DNA of 53,428 nucleotides from Bacillota bacterium (GTDB lineage: Bacteria; Bacillota; Clostridia; Acetivibrionales; DSM-1351). Under the pieces are notes generated by a model. That model was given only the letters and a program-made list of their open reading frames with translations, did no database searches and had not been told where the DNA came from. Location: NCBI GenBank assembly GCA_023415305.1, contig JAEZKZ010000027.1:1-53428 (forward strand), written 5' to 3'. Each line of letters starts with the position of its first letter. Position 1 is the stretch's first letter. Below, in pieces: positions 33,765-41,219 of this stretch. A program made the translations under genes and the position numbers.

Positions 33765-33816
33765 AAAAAGCTGTTTCTCATTAGACCTTAAAGTCTAAGA
33801 GAGGCAGCTTTTTTTA
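33765..33816 (+). terminator. Intrinsic terminator after the LipO-type receptor gene
   Basis: AAAAAGCTG/CAGCTTTTT with internal TTAGAC/GTCTAA stem, ending in seven Ts. Confidence 0.9.
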
Positions 33817-33847
33817 GCATATGACAATATATTTTTGGAACCACTGA

Positions 33848-33876
33848 TTGACATTTACTATTACCATATGTAACAT
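33848..33876 (+). promoter_or_regulatory. Promoter of the GntR gene
   Basis: Perfect TTGACA (33848-33853), a 17-nt spacer, TAACAT (33871-33876). Confidence 0.65.
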
Positions 33877-33886
33877 ATTTATTATA

Positions 33887-33901
33887 ACCTGTAATACAGG
33901 T
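33887..33901. promoter_or_regulatory. 15-nt palindrome just after the GntR promoter, likely autoregulatory operator
   Basis: ACCTGTA-A-TACAGGT is a perfect odd-centred palindrome about 10 nt past the -10 box. A further half-site, TACAGGT, follows at about 33910-33916. FCD-type GntR regulators bind short palindromes of this size. Confidence 0.55.
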
Positions 33902-33950
33902 AGACAACATACAGGTGAAATGTTATTTTAATAGAAAGGTATAAATTAGT

Positions 33951-34640
33951 ATGCCAATTAAGAAGGTTACACGTCAGAGTATAGGTGAACAGGTTTTTGA
34001 GCAGCTGAAGGAACAGATTTTTAATAACGAATGGAAGAAGGGGGAGAAGATTCCATCTGAAAATGACCTGGCCCTGTCATTTGGAGTGAGCCGTATTACT
34101 GTTCGCCAGGCACTTCAGAAATTAATGGCACTGGGACTGATAGAAACAAGACTTGGTGAAGGTTCCTTCATAAGGGATGCCGCACCAGGAATAAACATGA
34201 ATCCTCTTATACCCATTGCGTATTTGAATGAGAATTCTTTACTGGAAATTCTGGAGTACCGGAGGGTGCTTGAGGGGAATGTGGCTGAACTGGCTGCACA
34301 AAAGGCTTCAACCGCGGAATTGGTAGAACTCGAAGAGGCTTACAGAAGGATGGAGCAGCTTAAGGATGACCTGGAGAAGTTTTCAAAAGCAGATCTAAAT
34401 TTTCATCTTTTGTTGGCAAATATGACTAAGAATTCTCTTATCATTCAAACCTTTCATATATTTAATGATGTCTTAAACAGAGCTTTCTCACAAGTTGTAA
34501 CAAAAAGGGGAAACAGTGCAGGAATATATTATCATAGACTACTGCTTGAAGCGGTAAAGAGCAGAAACTCCTCCGAAGCAAAAAGAATTATGGATGAGCA
34601 TATGGAAGACCTGTATAACACTTATAAAACAAAGGCTTAA
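33951..34640 (+). CDS. GntR-family transcriptional regulator (FadR/FCD type)
   Basis: A 229-residue regulator. Residues 1-75 are a winged helix (GEQVFEQLKEQI, SENDLALSFGVSRITVRQAL). Residues from about 85 on are an all-helical FCD effector domain (LEILEYRRVLEGNVAELAAQ, then D/H positions FSKADLNFHLLLA and MDEHMEDLY). FCD regulators usually sense sugar acids or other carboxylates, which fits the dehydratase and aldolase genes downstream. AAAGG precedes the ATG at 33951. Confidence 0.92.
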   Translation: MPIKKVTRQSIGEQVFEQLKEQIFNNEWKKGEKIPSENDLALSFGVSRITVRQALQKLMALGLIETRLGEGSFIRDAAPGINMNPLIPIAYLNENSLLEILEYRRVLEGNVAELAAQKASTAELVELEEAYRRMEQLKDDLEKFSKADLNFHLLLANMTKNSLIIQTFHIFNDVLNRAFSQVVTKRGNSAGIYYHRLLLEAVKSRNSSEAKRIMDEHMEDLYNTYKTKA

Positions 34641-34766
34641 TATCCTTTACCCTGCTAAGGACATAAGAGAACTACACTTTTTAATACTGGATTTATTTGA
34701 TTTAAAGGTTTACCGCTAAGCGGAGGCAGAAAATAGATAATTAAATGGCAGAAAAGGAGTATTATT

Positions 34767-36101
34767 ATGTATCAATTAAAAATCTGGAAAACCACTAGTG
34801 ACGGCACTAAATGTAGAAGCTGCCAGGAAGATACCCAAAGTAGCAGAACCAAAAATGACAGTTATGCACAGACAGTGCAGATCAATGTGGATCCGTGCAA
34901 GGAGTTTCAAGAAATTGCGGGATTTGGAGGTGCGTATAATGAAATCGGTTGGGAGGCTGTAAGCTGTCTGTCCCAGGAGGAACAGGACAAAGTTTTTGAA
35001 GATCTTTTTGGTCAGACTGGCTGCCGTTTTAATTTATGTCGCACACCAATGGGCGCCAGTGATTTTGCACTGGATGGATATTCTCTGAATGATGTGGAAG
35101 GCGATTTTAAAATGAAGTATTTTGATATCTCAAGGGATAAGAAGCGGCTCATTCCATATATCCTCAAGTCAATGAAAGTCAATCCTTCGATAAAAATATG
35201 GGGCTGCCCATGGAGTCCTCCATTCTGGATGAAGACCAGCGGCGATATGTGTAACGGAGGAGAGCTCCTGGATACTTCTCAAAACCTTAAGGCATATGCG
35301 GTATATTTTAAGAAATACATAGAAGAATACGAAAAAGCAGGGGTACCGCTTCTGGCAGTCTGTATACAAAATGAAACTGATGTAATTAATATTTATCCAA
35401 CCTCTACCATGCCACCAGAATTAATGAAGAAGTTCATAAGAGCTTATCTGGTGCCGGAACTTGTACGAGCTCAGGGTAAACCCTTAAAAACTGAAATCTG
35501 GGCGGGATCAATACGCAATGTTATGGGATATGCAGATGAAGTAGTAAGTGATGCAGTCAACAAACAATTTGTTAAAGGAATCGGATACCAGTATTCTTCA
35601 CCTGAGGTAGTTAGGGATTCATATGAAAAATTACCATGGATGAAACTGTACCATACCGAATCTCCGTGCCATAACGGAGCAAATTCATGGGAGGAAGCTG
35701 AAGAAATTTACATGGATATTGTATCCTACCTTGAAAACGGCTGTATTAACTATAGCTATTGGAATATGATACTGGATGAATCCACCTTGAGCAATTGGGG
35801 ATGGAAGCAGAACTCCATGATAACAATAAACCGCACCACAAAAGAGGTGCTTTATAATTACGAGTATTACGTCATGATGCACTTCAGCCGTTTTATAGAG
35901 CCAGGAGCAAAAAGGATAGGTTCTGCAAGCAACGGTAACGACAGTATTATTGCTTTTAAAAATACCGACCAGAGTATCATCCTGCTTGTATCCAATTTTA
36001 CCGGAGAGAATAAATCGGTTGATATTACTTTGGAGGGAGAGAGCTTTAAGGTTTATCTGGAGCCCTCAAGTATATACACACTGAAGCTTGCTAAGAACTG
36101 A
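34767..36101 (+). CDS. Glycoside hydrolase family 30 (cytoplasmic)
   Basis: A 444-residue clan GH-A enzyme without a signal peptide. It opens with the GH30 segment EIAGFGGAYNE, then GCPWSPPFWMKTSGDMCNGG, acid/base E203 in IQNETD, nucleophile E298 in YHTESP, and a C-terminal beta-sandwich after about residue 370. GH30 members include beta-glucosidase, beta-xylosidase, beta-fucosidase and glucuronoxylanase; the WSPPFWMK motif is common to the glucosylceramidase/xylosidase branch. It likely cleaves imported oligosaccharides. AAAAGGAG precedes the ATG. The dehydratase starts 57 nt downstream. Confidence 0.9.
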   Translation: MYQLKIWKTTSDGTKCRSCQEDTQSSRTKNDSYAQTVQINVDPCKEFQEIAGFGGAYNEIGWEAVSCLSQEEQDKVFEDLFGQTGCRFNLCRTPMGASDFALDGYSLNDVEGDFKMKYFDISRDKKRLIPYILKSMKVNPSIKIWGCPWSPPFWMKTSGDMCNGGELLDTSQNLKAYAVYFKKYIEEYEKAGVPLLAVCIQNETDVINIYPTSTMPPELMKKFIRAYLVPELVRAQGKPLKTEIWAGSIRNVMGYADEVVSDAVNKQFVKGIGYQYSSPEVVRDSYEKLPWMKLYHTESPCHNGANSWEEAEEIYMDIVSYLENGCINYSYWNMILDESTLSNWGWKQNSMITINRTTKEVLYNYEYYVMMHFSRFIEPGAKRIGSASNGNDSIIAFKNTDQSIILLVSNFTGENKSVDITLEGESFKVYLEPSSIYTLKLAKN

Positions 36102-36157
36102 GACCGAAAGCTGACAGTTGAGTAGAAGCTGAGTAATTAGAATATACGGAGGTATTT

Positions 36158-37885
36158 ATGGATAATATCAAACAAAAAAGTTCTTATGAGAGGCAACTTT
36201 GGGCTCAGGTGGATGCACTCCAGCTGGGTTCGGGCTGGGATGAGGAAGATATCACAAAGCCCCAGATTCTGATAGAGGATGCTTATGGTGACAGTCATCC
36301 GGGAAGTACTCACTTGAATCAGCTTACCGAACAGGCCCGGAACGGCGTTTATGAAGCCGGAGGTTGTCCGGCAAGATTTCATACCACTGATATTTGTGAT
36401 GGATGTGCACAGGGGCATAAGGGAATGAATTTTGTTCTGGCCTCCCGAGAGGCTATATGTGATATGGTTGAGGTCCATGGAAGCATGGTTTCCTGGGATG
36501 GAATAATCCTGTCCTCCTCCTGTGACAAATCAATTCCTGCACATTTGAAGGCAGCAGCAAGACTCGATATACCGGCAATATTCATTCCGGGCGGAAGCAT
36601 GAGGCCCGGACCCAATATGACAACTGCACTGGTTGCCGGAGATATTTCCCTCAGGCAGAAGCGAAACGGAGAAATCAGTGAACAGGAAGTCAGAGACTAC
36701 AAGCTGACCGGCTGCCCCTCTGTGGGAGCATGTACTTTTCTCGGTACGGCAAGTACAATGCAGTGCATGGCTGAGGCCCTGGGTTTGGCCCTGCCCGGAA
36801 GTGCCCTAGTTCCAGCAACAATGCGTGATATTCTGTCCTATTCGAGAAAAGCCGGAAGAAAGATCATGGAGCTGGTGGCTGGAGCTGTTACTCCAGGCCG
36901 GATTATGACAAAAGAAGCCTTTGTAAATGCAATAATTGTACACAGTGCCATTGGCGGATCTACTAATGCCACACTGCATTTACCTGCCATCGCCCGGGAG
37001 CTTGATATTATATTGACACCTGAACTGTTTGATGAAATCAATCACAAAATACCTCATATCGGAAATATATTCCCGGGCGGGGAGCATCTGACAGAAGCCT
37101 TCTGGTTTGCAGGCGGTGTACCGATGGTGCAGTTAATGCTGAAGGATTATTTAAACCTGGAGGTTATGACAGTAACAGGAAAGACTCTGGGAGAAAATCT
37201 TGAGGATTTGCAAAGGGATAATTTTTTCAATAGGTATCTGGGCTATCTCTCCAATTACGGTGTAAAGAGAGAAGATGTTATTCTGCCGTTAAGCAAAGCT
37301 AAGGAAAAAGGCTCCATAGCCGTATTAAAAGGTAATTTAGCTCCGGAGGGCTCAATCGTAAAGTATTCGGCTTGTGCAGAGGATATGCGTAAACACAAGG
37401 GTCTGGCCAAAGTGTACAATTCTGAAGAGGATGCCTACAGTGCGGTAGTAAATAATGAGATAAATCCCGGCGAAATTATTGTTATACGCTATGAAGGGCC
37501 AAGAGGCAGTGGAATGCCTGAAATGCTCATGACTACCGAAGCAATTGTTTGCGATAAGAGACTGAACGGAACGGTTTCACTTATCACTGACGGCAGATTT
37601 TCAGGAGCTACCCGGGGTGCGGCAATTGGACATGTTTCGCCGGAGGCAGCTGCTGGAGGACCGTTGGGACTGATTGAAACGGGAGACATTGTTGAATACG
37701 ATATTGAAGCAAGAAGTATAAATGTTGTAGGTATAAATCATAAGGAAGTATCCTTGGAAGAAGTACAGAAGGTCTTTTCTGAGCGGAGAATAAAAAACGG
37801 TGTAATTCCGGCCACTCAAAGGAAGGGACTGTTAAAAAGATATACAGAATCTGCTCTTTCAGCTATGAAAGGCGCAGGATATTAA
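36158..37885 (+). CDS. IlvD/Edd-family dehydratase, sugar-acid (aldonate) dehydratase type
   Basis: A 575-residue Fe-S dehydratase. Likely cluster and Mg ligands are readable: TDICDGCAQGHKGM, SSSCDKSIPAHLKAAA (Cys-Asp-Lys), and GCPSVGACTFLGTASTMQ. The GTASTM form is that of pentonate/hexonate dehydratases and differs from branched-chain IlvD. The C-terminal ITDGRFSGATRGAAIGHVSPEAA is the family signature. It dehydrates an aldonate to a 2-keto-3-deoxy acid. The next gene, 21 nt downstream, is a DapA-type aldolase, giving the non-phosphorylative sugar-acid pathway in two adjacent genes. The exact aldonate (xylonate, arabinonate and others) cannot be told. Confidence 0.9.
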   Translation: MDNIKQKSSYERQLWAQVDALQLGSGWDEEDITKPQILIEDAYGDSHPGSTHLNQLTEQARNGVYEAGGCPARFHTTDICDGCAQGHKGMNFVLASREAICDMVEVHGSMVSWDGIILSSSCDKSIPAHLKAAARLDIPAIFIPGGSMRPGPNMTTALVAGDISLRQKRNGEISEQEVRDYKLTGCPSVGACTFLGTASTMQCMAEALGLALPGSALVPATMRDILSYSRKAGRKIMELVAGAVTPGRIMTKEAFVNAIIVHSAIGGSTNATLHLPAIARELDIILTPELFDEINHKIPHIGNIFPGGEHLTEAFWFAGGVPMVQLMLKDYLNLEVMTVTGKTLGENLEDLQRDNFFNRYLGYLSNYGVKREDVILPLSKAKEKGSIAVLKGNLAPEGSIVKYSACAEDMRKHKGLAKVYNSEEDAYSAVVNNEINPGEIIVIRYEGPRGSGMPEMLMTTEAIVCDKRLNGTVSLITDGRFSGATRGAAIGHVSPEAAAGGPLGLIETGDIVEYDIEARSINVVGINHKEVSLEEVQKVFSERRIKNGVIPATQRKGLLKRYTESALSAMKGAGY

Positions 37886-37906
37886 TAAATAAAGGAGATC
37901 ACTACG

Positions 37907-38788
37907 ATGAATTGTAATTATATAACCCCTGCAGTTACTCCATTTGATAAAAACAGAAGACTGGATACCGAAGCTCTTGAAGGACTGTATGACCACCTAA
38001 TAAGGGGCGGTGTAGACGGCATATTAGTTCTGGGGAGTATCGGAGAGTTTTTTGCCATTCCAGTGGAGAGTAAGAAAGAGTTGATACGCCTGGCTGTAAA
38101 GCATATTAACGGAAGAACTAAAGTATTCATCGGAACAGCCAGTATGGATGTAAATGAAACTATTGAACTTTCGAAATATGCCTGTAATCAGGGAGCGGAT
38201 GGAGTTGTAGTAATTTCGCCCTATTATTTCAGCTTGAGCAACGAAAGTGTTGAAGAGTATTACGATCTTGTTGCAAAAGAGTGCCCTGGTGACCTGTACC
38301 TGTATAATTTTCCTGATCGTACAGGATATGACCTTTCTCCTCGTGTAACCCTTAATCTGTTAAGAAAACATAAGAACATTGCCGGTTACAAAGACACTAT
38401 TCCCGGTATGGACCACACCAGAGAACTAATAAAATTAATCAAGCCCGAGTTTCCTGAATTTAAAATTTATTCAGGCTTTGATGATAACTTTGCCCATAAC
38501 GTAATATCCGGGGGAGATGGCTGTATAGGCGGATTGTCAAATCTTGTACCCGAACTTTGCAGCTCCTGGGTAAAGGCTTTTAGAAACAATGATATTAAAT
38601 CTGTATCTGAAATTCAGAGAAAAATAGATCACTTAATGGATATATATCAGGTAGGGAAACCTTTTGTGCCTTATATTAAAAAAGCAATGGCCATTAAAGG
38701 TATCCCGGTTAAGGATTACTGTTCCTTCCCACTGCCTGAAGCAAATCAACAAGATATTTCAAAAATTAAAAAAATATTGGGGATATAA
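37907..38788 (+). CDS. DapA-family aldolase (2-keto-3-deoxy-sugar-acid aldolase-like)
   Basis: A 293-residue class I aldolase of the dihydrodipicolinate synthase/N-acetylneuraminate lyase family. The Schiff-base lysine is K162 in AGYKDT and the catalytic tyrosine is Y133 in YLYNFPDRTG. GSIGEFFAI at residues 43-51 is the pyruvate-carboxylate loop. The pairing with an aldonate dehydratase argues for retro-aldol cleavage of a 2-keto-3-deoxy acid to pyruvate and an aldehyde, and against lysine synthesis. GGAG precedes the ATG at 37907. Confidence 0.9.
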   Translation: MNCNYITPAVTPFDKNRRLDTEALEGLYDHLIRGGVDGILVLGSIGEFFAIPVESKKELIRLAVKHINGRTKVFIGTASMDVNETIELSKYACNQGADGVVVISPYYFSLSNESVEEYYDLVAKECPGDLYLYNFPDRTGYDLSPRVTLNLLRKHKNIAGYKDTIPGMDHTRELIKLIKPEFPEFKIYSGFDDNFAHNVISGGDGCIGGLSNLVPELCSSWVKAFRNNDIKSVSEIQRKIDHLMDIYQVGKPFVPYIKKAMAIKGIPVKDYCSFPLPEANQQDISKIKKILGI

Positions 38789-38826
38789 CCCCGGTTTCTA
38801 TACTAAAGCCAAAAGGGGGTATATGT

Positions 38827-41025
38827 ATGTCAATGAAGCTTAAATGCGGTAATTATGCGCTTACACCCAAGGAAGGTGGTATTGAGGTTCATAAAAATGA
38901 CAGGCTCTTATATTACAATAAGCGTCCTATGTTTGTTACAGTAAAAACGGTGTTTGCCGTTAACGAATTTTTTGAAAGCTCTTATAGTGAAATTATAGTA
39001 TCAGGAAGTAAACTAATTGGAAAAGGTACTTTGACGGTTCCCTCCGGTTCTGAATTTTCTTTTTATGATGTATATGAAGGGACTGGCTCCGGGTTCAGGG
39101 TGAGCAGAAACGTAAAAGTACTTAAGGCCGGGGAGGATCTTGGTTTTTCCACAAAGATTTCTTTTGTTATGGTTGAATCAGATAACCCTCATGAGTATAA
39201 TTGCTTTGCACCCGGTGTTTGGTACAAGCAGAACGAATTTGCACCAGAAAACGCTTTTGGCAAGGACCTGGACTGTGAATATTTCTGGTGTATGGAAACC
39301 CGTTATGCTATGCCTTTGTTTGCGATGCAGAACATCAGGTCGGGAGAAACAGCTGCCCTGTCACGTTGGGCGGCCGACGTGACAATGAGGTCTTTGGATA
39401 TTGTGAGGTCAGAGAACAATGCGGATCCTGAATTTACAATAGGAGCCATTGGCATGAGCAAGCCCCAAAGCAAAACCTTAGGCTATATGTATTATGGCTT
39501 TGAAGTACGGAAAGAAATTGAAACCAAATGCGAGGGTCTGTCAATTGACTATGTTTATCCCGGCTGTGATGGTCAGATGCCAGGGGAAAATCATTTTGGA
39601 GGGTTGGATTTCAACACCAGGTTAAAGACCTTCCAGCGTATCAATCATCCTGTGGAGGAGGGCTTCGAACAGAATTATTCTGTTGCCGTAAATTTCGGTA
39701 AGTATGGCAGCTTTCAAAATATGATGAGAGAAGTATGGAGGGTTACCTATGACCGCCTGAGGGATGAACTATTTGATGTGGATAATGAACTTCATTACCA
39801 CAACTGTATGAAGATACTTAACAAATACACCAGACAGTATGGTAACTCCTATGGTCTGCCCTTTGCCTGCCAGCTTCCGGATATGGATATATCCTGCATA
39901 TCCTTCCAGTTCGGCTTTGTGGGACAGCAGCCCGGTATTGGATATCAGCTGCTGCGTTACGGGGATAAGGAGAATGTCCCTGATGCCTATGAAAAGGGTG
40001 TAAATATTATTGATTTCTGGGTAAGAACGGCTATGACTGAATCCGGGCTGCCCCAAATGTGCTATAATCCGAATATCTCAGGGTTTGAGCCCTATCCTCA
40101 TTATATTCGTATGCTTGCAGACGGCGTTGAGGCTATACTGGACGCTTATGTTTATATGCGAAAGAAAGGGGATGAACGTCCAAGTTGGCGGGAATTCTGC
40201 CGAAAAACAGCAGAGTGGCTTATTAGCATTCAAAACAAGGATGGCAGCTTCTACCGTGCCTATAATTCAGATAGCTCTATCCGCATGGAGTCAAAATCAA
40301 ATACACCCAGTGTAATACGTTTCTTGATCCAATTCTATTTGGTGTCAGGTGAGGAAAAATATAAAACCGCTGCAATAAAGGCCGGTGAGTGGTCCTTTGA
40401 TAATGCTTACCTGAACATGGAGTACCGGGGTGGGACATGTGACAATACTGATATACAGGATAAGGAAGCAGGTATTTATGCCATGTTTGGCTTTTTGGCT
40501 CTGTACGACCTGATCGGTGAACAGAAGTGGCTGGAAGGTGCCATTGGAGCCGCTGATTACACCGAAACCTGGACCTACGCTTGGAAGTTCCCGGTAAAAG
40601 CCCCCTGGCCGAAACATCCCTTTAATAAGTATTCAATCAGCGGACAGAGTATAATTACAATCGGAGGCGCTGCTGACGTATATATGGCTGCATGTGCCTA
40701 CACTTATTACAGGTTATATATTATAACAGGTGATGAGCATTATCTGAATTTTGCCGAATTCATACACAAAAACACCCGGCAGTCAAATGATGTGGATGGC
40801 AGTATTGGATACAGCATGCCGGGATTGGGCCACGAAAGCGGGAATTTTACAGATCAGATGTTGGAAAGCCATTATCACTGGCTGCCCTGGTGCACTTTTG
40901 TGGAGGTTGATCCATCTTCAAGATTATATGATACCTTTGGTGGATATGAAATTTCAGATGCACAAAAACTCAGTCTTGAAGAACGCAAAAAAAGAAATGG
41001 TATTTATGACAATTATGCAGGTTAA
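38827..41025 (+). CDS. Unrecognised 732-residue protein, probable (alpha/alpha)-toroid carbohydrate-active enzyme
   Basis: I do not recognise the family. Residues about 1-290 look like beta-sandwich (LYYNKRPMFVTVKTVF and others). About 310-700 is helix-rich with spaced aromatic motifs such as CRKTAEWLISIQNKDGSFYR, AAIKAGEWSFDNAY, and LEGAIGAADYTETWTYAWK, the pattern of six-hairpin glycosidases, unsaturated glucuronyl hydrolases and lyases (repeat helix, then DGSFY). There is no signal peptide, so it acts inside the cell. Conserved-looking acids lie in GTCDNTDIQDKEAGIYAMFG. It is the last gene of the GntR-GH30-dehydratase-aldolase operon, 38 nt after the aldolase, so release of the sugar acid or its precursor from an oligosaccharide is a fair inference. 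Confidence 0.65.
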   Translation: MSMKLKCGNYALTPKEGGIEVHKNDRLLYYNKRPMFVTVKTVFAVNEFFESSYSEIIVSGSKLIGKGTLTVPSGSEFSFYDVYEGTGSGFRVSRNVKVLKAGEDLGFSTKISFVMVESDNPHEYNCFAPGVWYKQNEFAPENAFGKDLDCEYFWCMETRYAMPLFAMQNIRSGETAALSRWAADVTMRSLDIVRSENNADPEFTIGAIGMSKPQSKTLGYMYYGFEVRKEIETKCEGLSIDYVYPGCDGQMPGENHFGGLDFNTRLKTFQRINHPVEEGFEQNYSVAVNFGKYGSFQNMMREVWRVTYDRLRDELFDVDNELHYHNCMKILNKYTRQYGNSYGLPFACQLPDMDISCISFQFGFVGQQPGIGYQLLRYGDKENVPDAYEKGVNIIDFWVRTAMTESGLPQMCYNPNISGFEPYPHYIRMLADGVEAILDAYVYMRKKGDERPSWREFCRKTAEWLISIQNKDGSFYRAYNSDSSIRMESKSNTPSVIRFLIQFYLVSGEEKYKTAAIKAGEWSFDNAYLNMEYRGGTCDNTDIQDKEAGIYAMFGFLALYDLIGEQKWLEGAIGAADYTETWTYAWKFPVKAPWPKHPFNKYSISGQSIITIGGAADVYMAACAYTYYRLYIITGDEHYLNFAEFIHKNTRQSNDVDGSIGYSMPGLGHESGNFTDQMLESHYHWLPWCTFVEVDPSSRLYDTFGGYEISDAQKLSLEERKKRNGIYDNYAG

Positions 41026-41077
41026 GTATATATCTAAATAATAGAAGTATTTCAGCTCAAGCCATATGAATCAGCGC

Positions 41078-41101
41078 TGTGTTTCTTGTAACACATTTTT
41101 T
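41078..41101 (+). terminator. Short intrinsic terminator, nested in a larger stem
   Basis: TGTGTT/AACACA stem (41078-41083, 41090-41095) followed by six Ts. An outer AATCAGCG/CGCTGATT pairing (41069-41076, 41104-41111) encloses it. Confidence 0.6.
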
Positions 41102-41128
41102 ATCGCTGATTTGAAGATGGCGATTCTA

Positions 41129-41195
41129 CTCAATAGTCAGGTAGATTTCCCGGGACGGAAAGTCAATGCCATAGGCGAAAAACCTGACTATTGAG
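41129..41195. repeat. 14-bp inverted repeat between convergent genes
   Basis: CTCAATAGTCAGGT (41129-41142) and ACCTGACTATTGAG (41182-41195) are exact complements with a 39-nt loop containing TTTCC/GGAAA. No T-run lies on either side. It may be a bidirectional mRNA end, a structured RNA or a repeat unit. Confidence 0.6.
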
Positions 41196-41219
41196 GAAAG
41201 GTCACAAACCCTTCATCAG

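Noticed and set aside
37907..38788. Dihydrodipicolinate synthase for lysine synthesis
   Set aside because: The family is shared, but placement 21 nt after an aldonate dehydratase under a GntR/FCD regulator favours sugar-acid cleavage.
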